In this document: positions 1-7,682 of the stretch, piece by piece
How the letters are laid out: every line of letters starts with the position of its first letter
Numbering within the stretch: the stretch's first letter is position 1
Source: SELP01 sp035969385
Lineage (GTDB): Bacteria; Pseudomonadota; Alphaproteobacteria; Rhodobacterales; Rhodobacteraceae
Direction: 5' to 3'
Length of the DNA: 64,000 bases
Assembly (NCBI RefSeq): GCF_035969385.1
Contig: NZ_JAYKKJ010000003.1
Span: forward strand, 248,001 to 312,000
The notes under the pieces: generated by a model
The model's database searches: none
Seen by the model: only the letters and a program-made list of their open reading frames with translations
What the model was told of the DNA's origin: nothing
Translations under genes and position numbers: made by a program

Positions 1-910
1 GACAGAGGATCGCGGTCCGGTCCCAATGGTCTGCCAGCCCCGCCCGAAGCGTCAGAAGAACCGCCGCCAGCCGGTCCAGTGCACGGGACAGGTATTGGCC
101 CTGCCGATTGTGGGTATCCCAGCCCGACAGCGAGAAACTGGCGATCCGCGATGTGCCCCTCAGCCGCCCGGCCGCGAATTCGGCCAGCTTGATATGGTCA
201 CCGCGCAGGGCGATCCCTTCCATCATCGGATCGCTGGAGATCATGTCTTCCAGCGCCGCGTCGGCCCCGGCCTCTGCGTCGATCTGCTGGGCGATTTCGA
301 TCGCCTCGGCGCTGGCCTGTTCAAAAAGCGGGTCACCGTCATGCACCAGTTCGATCAGGCGGCGGGTGCTGGGGTTCAGGTCCAGCTGCGCCTCGGGCGC
401 CCAATGCGCCACCTCTGCCGCGCCTGCCAGAATCAGCATCCTGTCGCGCCCGATGGCATAGGCGGTGTCGGATTGCGCGCCCGGCACGACCTGCACCAGC
501 CGGTTCAGCCAACCGTCCCGCAGATCGCCCTTGGGGTCCGCCACCCCGGCCTCGAGCACATCCTGCCCATCGAAATGGGACCGGACATCGCGATAAGGGG
601 TCGAGGTCGCGTGGGCAAAGCCAAGATCGCCCGCGTCCCACAGCGGGCGCAGGGGCGCAAGGGCCGGGTGCAGCCCGAAGAACCCGTCAAGGTCGGGCCC
701 GCCCCCGGCCGCGAGCGTCGGCCGCAGCCCCGCATAGAACGGGTCGCCATAGGGCCGCAGCACGTCCAGCCCGTCCATCGCCCCGCGCAGCACGATCACC
801 ACCAGCCGGTTGTCGCCGGGCACATCGGCAAAGGCCACGGGCGTCATCAGGGGCGACGCCGCCACCGAACAACCCAGCCCCAGCAAAAGGTCGCGTCTGG
901 AAAGCGCCAT
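1..910 (-). CDS. DUF1501 family protein, Tat-exported (3' part outside window)
   Basis: The gene reads leftwards and runs off the left edge, so only the N-terminal ~303 residues are visible. The N-terminus has a twin-arginine signal (SRRDLLLGLG followed by a hydrophobic stretch ending near SPLMTPVAFA), so export by Tat is expected. The mature part has the DUF1501 opening (NRLVVIVLRGAMDGLD, then DPFYAGLRP), a region related to the alkaline-phosphatase/sulfatase fold, and a GWDTH motif in the visible C-terminal part. The start is 3 bases after the DUF1800 stop, and its ribosome-binding site (AGGAGA) lies inside the end of that gene. DUF1501 and DUF1800 genes are commonly paired. The biochemical role is not established. 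Confidence 0.9.
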   Translation of the reverse strand, partial: MALSRRDLLLGLGCSVAASPLMTPVAFADVPGDNRLVVIVLRGAMDGLDVLRPYGDPFYAGLRPTLAAGGGPDLDGFFGLHPALAPLRPLWDAGDLGFAHATSTPYRDVRSHFDGQDVLEAGVADPKGDLRDGWLNRLVQVVPGAQSDTAYAIGRDRMLILAGAAEVAHWAPEAQLDLNPSTRRLIELVHDGDPLFEQASAEAIEIAQQIDAEAGADAALEDMISSDPMMEGIALRGDHIKLAEFAAGRLRGTSRIASFSLSGWDTHNRQGQYLSRALDRLAAVLLTLRAGLADHWDRTAILC

Positions 911-913
911 GTC

Positions 914-2299
914 CTATCTCCTCTGGAAGGCGGCGGAACACAGGATAACGGCCACCCCGTCGCGTCGGCTGGGCGCCTCGCGGGCGGCCTGCGTCACGGC
1001 GGGTGCCGCGCCGGGGCCAAGCGCATCGGGCACAAACCGCATGGGCATCGGCAGGCGGTCGACCATCCGGCGTGGCACCGACAATGCCCAGTTGATCCGC
1101 GCCGCCATCCCCTGCGGCGTGACCCAGGCGTCGGGCTCTTCCGGCCATCCATCAGGGCCGATCGGTTTCTCCCAAGGCTGCCCCATCAGCCCCAGGGGGC
1201 GTTCAAAATCCCGCCGCACGATCCGCGGGTCAAGCGCTGTGATCGCCGCGCCCGGAACCGCCAGCGCCCTCAGGGACGACGCCACAAACCCAAACGGGTC
1301 TTTCACCTTGGCGCGTTCTGCCGTCCATGCCGCGGGATGGTCCAGCATCCTGTGCACAAACGACAGGAGGTCCCCACCCGTGGCCGAAAAATCAGCCGCC
1401 AGCGCATCGACCAGCCCCAAGGGCGGCAGGTCGGACACGAAATGTACCGCCAGTTTCCGGGCGATATGGCGGGCCGTTTCGGGCCGGGCGGCGATATCGG
1501 TCAGGGCGCGCCGGATCTCGGCCAGTTGTGGGGTGGGGCCATAGGTTTGCCCAAGAACCCTCTCTTCGCCCGGTTCCGCCGCCTCCGCCCGAAACCAGAA
1601 TTCCCGGTCCCGATCCAGTGTCAGCCCGGTGAACAGCTCGGCCAGTTGCCGCACGTCGGTTTGGGAATATCCGCCTTCGACCCCCATCGTGTGCAGTTCA
1701 AGCACCTCGCGGGCAAGGTTTTCGTTCAGCCCCCGGCGTCCGCCGCCACCCACGCGGCTCTCCGGGCCGACGGATTGCGCCTGATCGAGGTAGAGGAGCA
1801 TCATCGGGTGCAGCGTCACCGCCACCAGCATCTCCTCGAAGCGGCCCGTGACGTGTGGCCGGATCGCTTCTTCCACGAAGGGGGTCACAAGGTGGGACGA
1901 CCCGCCAACCCGTGCGGTCAGGGTGAAATGATCGGCCCAGAACCGGACCAGACGTTCACGCAGCCCGTCCTCGGACTCGACCGCGCGTGCGAGTGTGGCG
2001 GCAAGCGTCTGCTGCCGTAATACCTGTGCGGCTTGCAGCATTTCGCGCCGGTCTTCCTCCAACCGGTCGGCGCGGTCGTCCTGTCCGGCGCGGCGGGCGG
2101 CGTTACGGTCGCGGGACACTTCGGACAACTGGCGCAGCGACGGTTCGGCGGCAGCATAGGTGGGGATCGGAAACCGGGCGGCGGCCAGATCGGGGCCGGA
2201 CAGGCGGGCGATGATCGCGGGGACGCCGTCGGGCGAGGTCAGGCCGGGACGCAGCCCCATGCCAAACCGGGTTTCAAACAGGATGGGGTCAAACGACAT
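914..2299 (-). CDS. DUF1800 domain-containing protein
   Basis: A 461-residue DUF1800 protein. The family hallmarks are present: an N-terminal FGMG segment, a charged helical region around residues 55-85, RFWADHFT near residue 120, and the central NENLAREVLELHTMGV motif followed by YSQTDVRQLAELFTG. I see no convincing signal peptide. It is followed after 3 bases by the DUF1501 gene in the same direction, so the two are almost certainly co-transcribed and translationally coupled. The family is widespread and its members are often secreted or envelope-associated partners of DUF1501 proteins, but the molecular function is unknown. The ribosome-binding site at the chosen ATG is weak. Confidence 0.9.
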   Translation of the reverse strand: MSFDPILFETRFGMGLRPGLTSPDGVPAIIARLSGPDLAAARFPIPTYAAAEPSLRQLSEVSRDRNAARRAGQDDRADRLEEDRREMLQAAQVLRQQTLAATLARAVESEDGLRERLVRFWADHFTLTARVGGSSHLVTPFVEEAIRPHVTGRFEEMLVAVTLHPMMLLYLDQAQSVGPESRVGGGGRRGLNENLAREVLELHTMGVEGGYSQTDVRQLAELFTGLTLDRDREFWFRAEAAEPGEERVLGQTYGPTPQLAEIRRALTDIAARPETARHIARKLAVHFVSDLPPLGLVDALAADFSATGGDLLSFVHRMLDHPAAWTAERAKVKDPFGFVASSLRALAVPGAAITALDPRIVRRDFERPLGLMGQPWEKPIGPDGWPEEPDAWVTPQGMAARINWALSVPRRMVDRLPMPMRFVPDALGPGAAPAVTQAAREAPSRRDGVAVILCSAAFQRR

Positions 2300-2334
2300 A
2301 GAGGCACGCGCAACGGTTCATGCCCCCAATATAG

Positions 2335-2364
2335 GAAAAGGGGCTGCAAATGCCGCCCCTTTTC
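2335..2364 (-). terminator. Hairpin terminator after aspS
   Basis: A 10-bp stem (GAAAAGGGGC pairing with GCCCCTTTTC) with a 10-base loop lies 27 bases downstream of the aspS stop and just before the DUF1800 start. The stem ends in A/T tracts, so it could act in either direction. It separates aspS from the DUF1800-DUF1501 pair. Confidence 0.6.
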
Positions 2365-2390
2365 AGAACCTTGATACAATTTTCCGCCGA

Positions 2391-4352
2391 TCAGTCCTCG
2401 GGCGGCAGCACCCGCAGCCGCAATTCACGCAGCTGTTCGTTGCTGGGATCGCTGGGCGCGTTCATCATCAGGTCTTCAGCCCGCTGGTTCATCGGGAACA
2501 TGATGACCTCGCGGATATTGACCGTATCGGCCAGCAGCATGACGATCCGGTCGATCCCGGCGGCGCAGCCCCCGTGCGGCGGGGCGCCATAGTGGAACGC
2601 CTGAAACAGGGCGCCGAACCGGTTCTTGACCTCGTCCTCGCCATAGCCCGCGATTTCAAACGCCTTCAGCATCACGTCCGGCTTGTGGTTGCGGATCGCG
2701 CCCGAGACCAGTTCATAGCCGTTGCAGGCAAGGTCATACTGGAAGCCTTTGACTTCCAGCGGGTCGCCCATCAGCGCCTCCATCCCGCCCTGCGGCATGG
2801 AGAAGGGGTTGTGTTCAAAGTCGATCGCGCCGGTTTCCGCGTCCTTTTCGTAGATCGGGAAATCCACGATCCACGCAAAGGCGAACCGGTCCTTGTCGGT
2901 CAGGCCCAGTTCCTCGCCGATGACGTTGCGGGCCTTGCCGGCGACGCCTTCAAAGGTCTTCGGCTTGCCGCCAAGGAAGAAGGCCGCATCGCCGATGCCA
3001 AGGCCAAGCTGCTGGCGGATCGCCTCGGTCCGCTCGGGGCCGATGTTCTTGGCCAGCGGGCCTGCGGCTTCATGTTTTCCGAAGTATCCGTCCACAAGCA
3101 ATCGAGCACGGGAAGTCTCACCAGTCTTCAAGAACTCAGCGACTTGCTCCGCTACTTTTCGATCCTGTTCCTCCTTGATGCCAGTCAAGAGAATCTCTGA
3201 AGCGGCTGTTTTGGCAAGAGCATTTCTTAGCATGTCGCCGACTGTAAGATGACCTTCCTGAGCGCCCTTCTCCCGCCAGAAGATATACCCCATCCCCGGC
3301 AGGCCCTCTTTTTGGGCGAAGGCGTTCATCCGGTCGCAGAACTTGCGGCTGCCGCCGGTGGGCGCCGGGATCGCGCGGATCTCGGTGCCGTCCTGCTCCA
3401 GCAGCTTGGCGAAGATCGCAAAGCCGGAGCCGCGGAAATGTTCCGAACAATCCTGCATCTTGATCGGGTTGCGCAGGTCGGGCTTGTCGGTGCCATACCA
3501 CTTGGCGGCATCGGCATAGGAAATCTGCGGCCAGTCGGCATCGACCTTGCGGCCACCGCCAAATTCCTCGAACACGCCTTGCAGGACCGGCTGGATCGTG
3601 TCGAACACGTCTTGTTGGGTGACAAAGCTCATTTCAAGGTCAAGCTGGTAGAAGTCCGTCGGCGACCGGTCGGCGCGCGGGTCTTCATCGCGGAAGCAGG
3701 GCGCAATCTGGAAATACTTGTCATAGCCCGAGGCCATGATCAGCTGTTTGAACTGCTGCGGGGCCTGCGGCAGCGCATAGAACTTGCCCGGGTGCAGACG
3801 CGACGGCACAAGGAAGTCGCGCGCGCCTTCGGGGCTCGATGCCGTGATGATCGGGGTCTGGAATTCGCGGAACCCCTTGTCCCACATCCGCTTGCGCATG
3901 GACGCCACGACGTCCGACCGCAGGGTCATGTTCCGCTGCATGTTTTCGCGCCGCAGGTCGAGGTAGCGATAGCGCAGCCGGGTTTCTTCCGGGTATTCCT
4001 GATCGCCGAACACCATCAGCGGCAGTTCCTGCGCGGCGCCCAGCACCTCAAGGTCGCGCACGAAAACTTCGATCTCGCCGGTCGGGATCTTGGGGTTCAC
4101 CAGTTCCGGGTCGCGCGCCTTGACCGTGCCGTCGATGCGGATGCACCATTCGGACCGCACCTTTTCCACCTCGGCGAACACGGGGCTGTCGGGGTCGCAC
4201 AGCACCTGGGTGATCCCGTAGTGGTCGCGCAGGTCGATGAACAGGATCCCGCCGTGGTCACGAACCCGATGGACCCAGCCCGACAGGCGAACGGTATCGC
4301 CCACGTTCTTGGCGGTCAGATCGGCGCAGGTATGAGAGCGATAGGCGTGCAT
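2391..4352 (-). CDS. aspS: Aspartate--tRNA ligase with extra in-frame insertion
   Basis: Class II aminoacyl-tRNA synthetase that charges tRNA-Asp (possibly also tRNA-Asn). An N-terminal OB-fold anticodon-binding domain (VRLSGWVHRVRDHGG) is followed by class II catalytic motifs (FQTPIITASSPEGARDF, FRDEDPRADRSPTDFYQLD) and the C-terminal GGCAAGIDRIVMLLA. The start is the ATG after AAGGAA; an ATG 18 codons upstream is less likely. The protein has 653 residues, against roughly 590 usual for the family. The excess sits in the GAD insertion domain, at about residues 362-428 between GYIFWRE and AAGPLAKNI, where the DNA is visibly less G+C-rich. The reading frame is intact throughout, so the enzyme is probably functional. 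Confidence 0.97.
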   Translation of the reverse strand: MHAYRSHTCADLTAKNVGDTVRLSGWVHRVRDHGGILFIDLRDHYGITQVLCDPDSPVFAEVEKVRSEWCIRIDGTVKARDPELVNPKIPTGEIEVFVRDLEVLGAAQELPLMVFGDQEYPEETRLRYRYLDLRRENMQRNMTLRSDVVASMRKRMWDKGFREFQTPIITASSPEGARDFLVPSRLHPGKFYALPQAPQQFKQLIMASGYDKYFQIAPCFRDEDPRADRSPTDFYQLDLEMSFVTQQDVFDTIQPVLQGVFEEFGGGRKVDADWPQISYADAAKWYGTDKPDLRNPIKMQDCSEHFRGSGFAIFAKLLEQDGTEIRAIPAPTGGSRKFCDRMNAFAQKEGLPGMGYIFWREKGAQEGHLTVGDMLRNALAKTAASEILLTGIKEEQDRKVAEQVAEFLKTGETSRARLLVDGYFGKHEAAGPLAKNIGPERTEAIRQQLGLGIGDAAFFLGGKPKTFEGVAGKARNVIGEELGLTDKDRFAFAWIVDFPIYEKDAETGAIDFEHNPFSMPQGGMEALMGDPLEVKGFQYDLACNGYELVSGAIRNHKPDVMLKAFEIAGYGEDEVKNRFGALFQAFHYGAPPHGGCAAGIDRIVMLLADTVNIREVIMFPMNQRAEDLMMNAPSDPSNEQLRELRLRVLPPED

Positions 4353-4424
4353 TTTCGGGCGTTCCTTGGGTTTCGGGCGTCTTTTGTCGGCGTCACGCCG
4401 ATACACTCGGTTGCGCGACCATTG

Positions 4425-5069
4425 TCAAGCAATCGGGACGATCCGGGCCGGGATCAGCCCGCGCAGGGCGTTGCCCATCCAGATGCGGCGGGCAGCCGAC
4501 AGGTCGGCGGGGGTCAGAACCCGTTCCTGCCACCCGTCGGACAGACAGGTTTCGCGCAGGATACCGGGCAGCAGGCCCGAGGACAGGGGCGGCGTGACCC
4601 GCGCCCCATCGGCCAGTTCGGCGAACAGATTGGTGATCGTCCCTTCGCAGACCTCGCCCCGTTCGTTGAGGAACAGGACTTCATCGGTGCCAGCGGGCAG
4701 ATCCGCGCGGGCGGCATCGTAAAGCGCCCTTTGCGTGGTCTTGTGCCGCAACCATGGATCATCCGACTGCACCCGGTCGGGGTGGATCGCCACCCGCCAC
4801 TCCGCCGGGGTGGGCGGCAACGGGGCGGTGGTCAGGTCAAACCGCCCAGCCGCATCCAGCGTCAGCCGGCAGCGGGTCGCGGTATCGACCGTCACGGCCA
4901 TCACCTGCCGCGCCGCGCCCGCGTCGAACGAATAGCCCAGCGCGGCCGCCCCCCGCGCCATCCGCGCAAGGTGACGGTCGGCGTGGGCAACAGCCCCGCC
5001 GGGATCGGCGCGAAAGGTTTCGATCAGCCGTGTTCCGTCTGGAACGCGGCCGCGTAACGGGCTTTCCAC
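4425..5069 (-). CDS. pabC: Aminotransferase class IV, probable 4-amino-4-deoxychorismate lyase
   Basis: PLP-dependent fold-type IV enzyme, expected to release pyruvate from aminodeoxychorismate to give p-aminobenzoate for folate. Recognisable parts are RLIETFRADPGG near the N-terminus, a lysine in LRHKTTQRALYD (position of the PLP lysine in this family), FLNERGEVCEGTITNLF, and SGLLPGILRE. I chose the GTG at 5069, which reads straight into the conserved start region and gives a 46-base overlap with the end of pabB. Longer readings only translate pabB sequence in another frame. Direct placement behind pabB supports the PabC assignment over a branched-chain aminotransferase. The start is moderately certain. 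Confidence 0.85.
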   Translation of the reverse strand: MESPLRGRVPDGTRLIETFRADPGGAVAHADRHLARMARGAAALGYSFDAGAARQVMAVTVDTATRCRLTLDAAGRFDLTTAPLPPTPAEWRVAIHPDRVQSDDPWLRHKTTQRALYDAARADLPAGTDEVLFLNERGEVCEGTITNLFAELADGARVTPPLSSGLLPGILRETCLSDGWQERVLTPADLSAARRIWMGNALRGLIPARIVPIA

Positions 5070-6160
5070 AGGGCTTCCTCGTATTCGCTGGGGGCGGTGG
5101 AATCCCAGACCACCCCGCCGCCCACATTCAGGCGGGCCTTGCCATCCTCGACCATCATGGTGCGGATCGCCACGTTGAATTCGGCCCGCCCATCCGGCGC
5201 GGCCCATCCGATCGACCCGCAATAGATGTCCCGCGCGGTCCCCTCCAGCGCCCGGATGATCTCCATCGAGCGCAGTTTTGGCGCACCGGTGATCGACCCG
5301 CAGGGATAAAGGGCGCGAAACACATCGCCCAGCCCGGTGCCCGGCTGCAATTGCCCGGTCACGCGGCTGACCATCTGGTGAACGGTGGCGTAGGTTTCGA
5401 CCTTGAACAGTTCCGGCACCTTGACGCTGCCCACCTCGGCGATGCGCGACAGGTCGTTGCGCAAGAGGTCCACGATCATCAGGTTTTCGGCCCGGTTCTT
5501 CGTGTCACTCCACAGAAAGGCGCGGTTGGCGGCATCGTCGACATCCGTTTCCCCGCGCGGCATGGTCCCTTTCATCGGAAGGGTTTCCAGCTTGCCACCC
5601 GCGTGGATCCGAAAAAACAGCTCCGGGCTGCGGGACAGAAGCGCCGGGCCGCTGTCCTGTTCGATCAGCACCCCGTGACCCACGGCTTGCCGTTCTGTCA
5701 GTGCGGCATAGATCGCCTCGGTCGTGCCGGTCACATCGGCGCCCAGCGGAAAGGTCAGGTTGGCCTGATAGATATCCCCGGCCCCGATCCAGTCATGCAG
5801 CCGCCGAAAGGCATAGGCATAGCGGTCCGAGTCCCATTGCGGGCGCGGCGCGGTCAGACTGGCCGGGCCGCGGTGCAGTGCGGGGGCCTCCTCTGGCCCG
5901 CGATAGGCCCCGAACCGCAACAAGGGCACTCGGCGGTCTTCGGGGATCAGCGGCAAAAGGCGTGGTTCCAGCGCATAGCCAAGTTCATAGCTGGCGTAGC
6001 CCGCGATCCACAGCCCCTCCGCCAGCGCGGCATCCAGCGCGGCAAGGGCCATCGGCACGCCCTCGGGGGTCTGCGCCTCGATCAGGCGTTCGGGCGCGTC
6101 GAACCGGGCGGCTGCGCCACCTGTTTCCTGCTCTGGTCCGCGATCAAAGCGAATCCGCAC
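5024..6160 (-). CDS. pabB: Aminodeoxychorismate synthase component I
   Basis: Chorismate-utilising enzyme (anthranilate synthase component I family) that aminates chorismate in p-aminobenzoate synthesis. The C-terminal catalytic half has GDIYQANLTFPL, RSPELFFR, PMKGTMPRG, AENLMIVDLLRNDLSR, PCGSITGAPKLRSMEII, and IGWAAPDGRAEFNVAIRT. The glutamine amidotransferase subunit (PabA) is not in the window. I prefer the GTG at 6160, preceded by AAAGGG at good spacing, giving 378 residues. A GTG at 6184 would add 8 residues. pabC overlaps its 3' end, so the two are one operon. Confidence 0.92.
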   Translation of the reverse strand: MRIRFDRGPEQETGGAAARFDAPERLIEAQTPEGVPMALAALDAALAEGLWIAGYASYELGYALEPRLLPLIPEDRRVPLLRFGAYRGPEEAPALHRGPASLTAPRPQWDSDRYAYAFRRLHDWIGAGDIYQANLTFPLGADVTGTTEAIYAALTERQAVGHGVLIEQDSGPALLSRSPELFFRIHAGGKLETLPMKGTMPRGETDVDDAANRAFLWSDTKNRAENLMIVDLLRNDLSRIAEVGSVKVPELFKVETYATVHQMVSRVTGQLQPGTGLGDVFRALYPCGSITGAPKLRSMEIIRALEGTARDIYCGSIGWAAPDGRAEFNVAIRTMMVEDGKARLNVGGGVVWDSTAPSEYEEALWKARYAAAFQTEHG

Positions 6161-6273
6161 CGCAACACCCTTTGTCGATCCCACTCATCGGTGCCTACTT
6201 AAGTTGACCACGCAGGTTAGGACAGGGCAGAAAACGTCCAAACAGCCACAAAAGGCGGACCCGAGGGGCAGAG

Positions 6274-7536
6274 ATGGGCAAAATCAACGGCGCGACCCTT
6301 GTCCTTTGGGCGATTTTTGTTGGGTTCACGGCAGTGTCCTTCGCTGCGTTCGGTTTCGGGCATTCGCCAGATCTGATGGCAACCTGGCTGGCGGGTCATT
6401 TCCACGCGGCAGGGGCGACCGATCAGGTCTACGCCGGGTATGACGGGCTTTATACCATGTTGCCGCCGTCCGAATGGTGGCCGTTTCTTCAAGAACAGGG
6501 CCGGGAAAAGGCGGTCTTTCCCTTCGTCTATCCGCCAATCTGGGCGGTTCTGGCAGGCTGGATCACACCGTTCGTCGGATTAGACGCGTTTCAGGCCGGG
6601 GCGAGTTTTGTCAACCCGCTCCTGATGGCCGGGATGGTCACGCTTGCCGGACGGGCCACCGGGCTTCGCGACTGGGCCTTGGTCCGGTTTCTCCTCCTGG
6701 GCCTTGGGGTGATGGTGGCCACCCTGCCGGGATCGGTCGCGCTGGAACAGAACCAGCCGCAGATCCTTGTCAGCTTCCTGATCGTCGCAGCAATTGAGCG
6801 GGATCGGGCCGGGGCGGCGCGGCTGGCCGGGGCGGCCCTAGCGCTGGCCGCCGCGATCAAGCTTTATCCGGCCATGCTCGCACTTCTGTGGCTGGCCTCT
6901 GGCCGGGGGCGCAGCGTGGCCAGTTTCGCGATTGTCGGTTCGGTTCTGGGCGCGGTGTCCATCCTGCTTGCTGGGTGGCCACTGCATCAGACCTTCTTGT
7001 CCGATGTGTCTGCGATCAAGAACACCGCCCTTGTCACCTATTTCACGTTCGGAGTGGACCCGACGGTGGCGCAGATTGCCTTTGCCGACGACCTGCAGTT
7101 CGTTGCGGGGTTGGATAACGCGGCCGATGCGCAGGCACTACTGGGCTGGTCGGTTCTGCAAAAGGGCGCGGTGTGGTCCGGACTATCTCTTGCCGCGATG
7201 CTCGGCCTTGCACTTGGGGGAGCAAGTTATGCAAGGCGGACGTCGGATGTTCTCTTCTGGCCCGCCTTCCTTGTGGGACTTGCACTTATTTCCCCGCTAA
7301 GCTGGGGGTATCACTACCTTCCGGCGCTGGCCTTTCTGCCCGCGATGATCGACAGGTTCGGGCCACGCCGGGGTGGGCTGATCGTGTTGGGGATTGCCGC
7401 GCCGCTGACCCTGCCTGCGTTGGGGGTATTCTCATCGGTAACGGCAACGATCCTTTTGCCGCAGATCGCGGGCACCTTGGCGATGATCGGGTTGGGTTTG
7501 GCCCTGTTCCTTGCACCCAGCCGTTCGAAAGACTGA
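6274..7536 (+). CDS. Glycosyltransferase family 87-like (DUF2029) integral membrane protein
   Basis: A 420-residue polytopic membrane protein with about ten hydrophobic segments. The first starts at residue 8, and a long soluble loop (residues ~45-90: YDGLYTMLPPSEWWPF, FVYPPIWAVLAGW) follows it. The pattern of a loop with YPP, then LEQNQPQILVSFLI and AAAIKLYPAMLALLWL, is typical of the GT87/DUF2029 group, which transfers sugars (often mannose) from polyprenyl-phosphate donors on the outer face of the membrane. Donor and acceptor here are unknown. A GAGGGGCAG ribosome-binding site precedes the ATG. It stands alone between the divergent pab operon and carB. Confidence 0.8.
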   Translation: MGKINGATLVLWAIFVGFTAVSFAAFGFGHSPDLMATWLAGHFHAAGATDQVYAGYDGLYTMLPPSEWWPFLQEQGREKAVFPFVYPPIWAVLAGWITPFVGLDAFQAGASFVNPLLMAGMVTLAGRATGLRDWALVRFLLLGLGVMVATLPGSVALEQNQPQILVSFLIVAAIERDRAGAARLAGAALALAAAIKLYPAMLALLWLASGRGRSVASFAIVGSVLGAVSILLAGWPLHQTFLSDVSAIKNTALVTYFTFGVDPTVAQIAFADDLQFVAGLDNAADAQALLGWSVLQKGAVWSGLSLAAMLGLALGGASYARRTSDVLFWPAFLVGLALISPLSWGYHYLPALAFLPAMIDRFGPRRGGLIVLGIAAPLTLPALGVFSSVTATILLPQIAGTLAMIGLGLALFLAPSRSKD

Positions 7537-7682
7537 AGTTTCCGCCTGAATGGGGCGATTGGGGCCTTGCGCCCCGCCACTCCATCCCTATAACCCACGA
7601 CAATTTGGGCGCGCCCTGCCCCCGGACAGATTCCTCCGGGTGCGGCGGGTGGCCCGCTGCCACATAGACGACGGAGAGCCCC

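Noticed and set aside
26..2020. Long open frame on the plus strand across DUF1800/DUF1501
   Set aside because: It is antisense to two clear genes; high G+C removes stops from opposite frames. Its composition (Arg, Pro, Gly, His-rich) is that of a shadow frame.
3069..3269. The AspRS insertion as an intein or frameshift
   Set aside because: Far too short for an intein, with no splicing motifs at its borders; the reading frame is intact on both sides.
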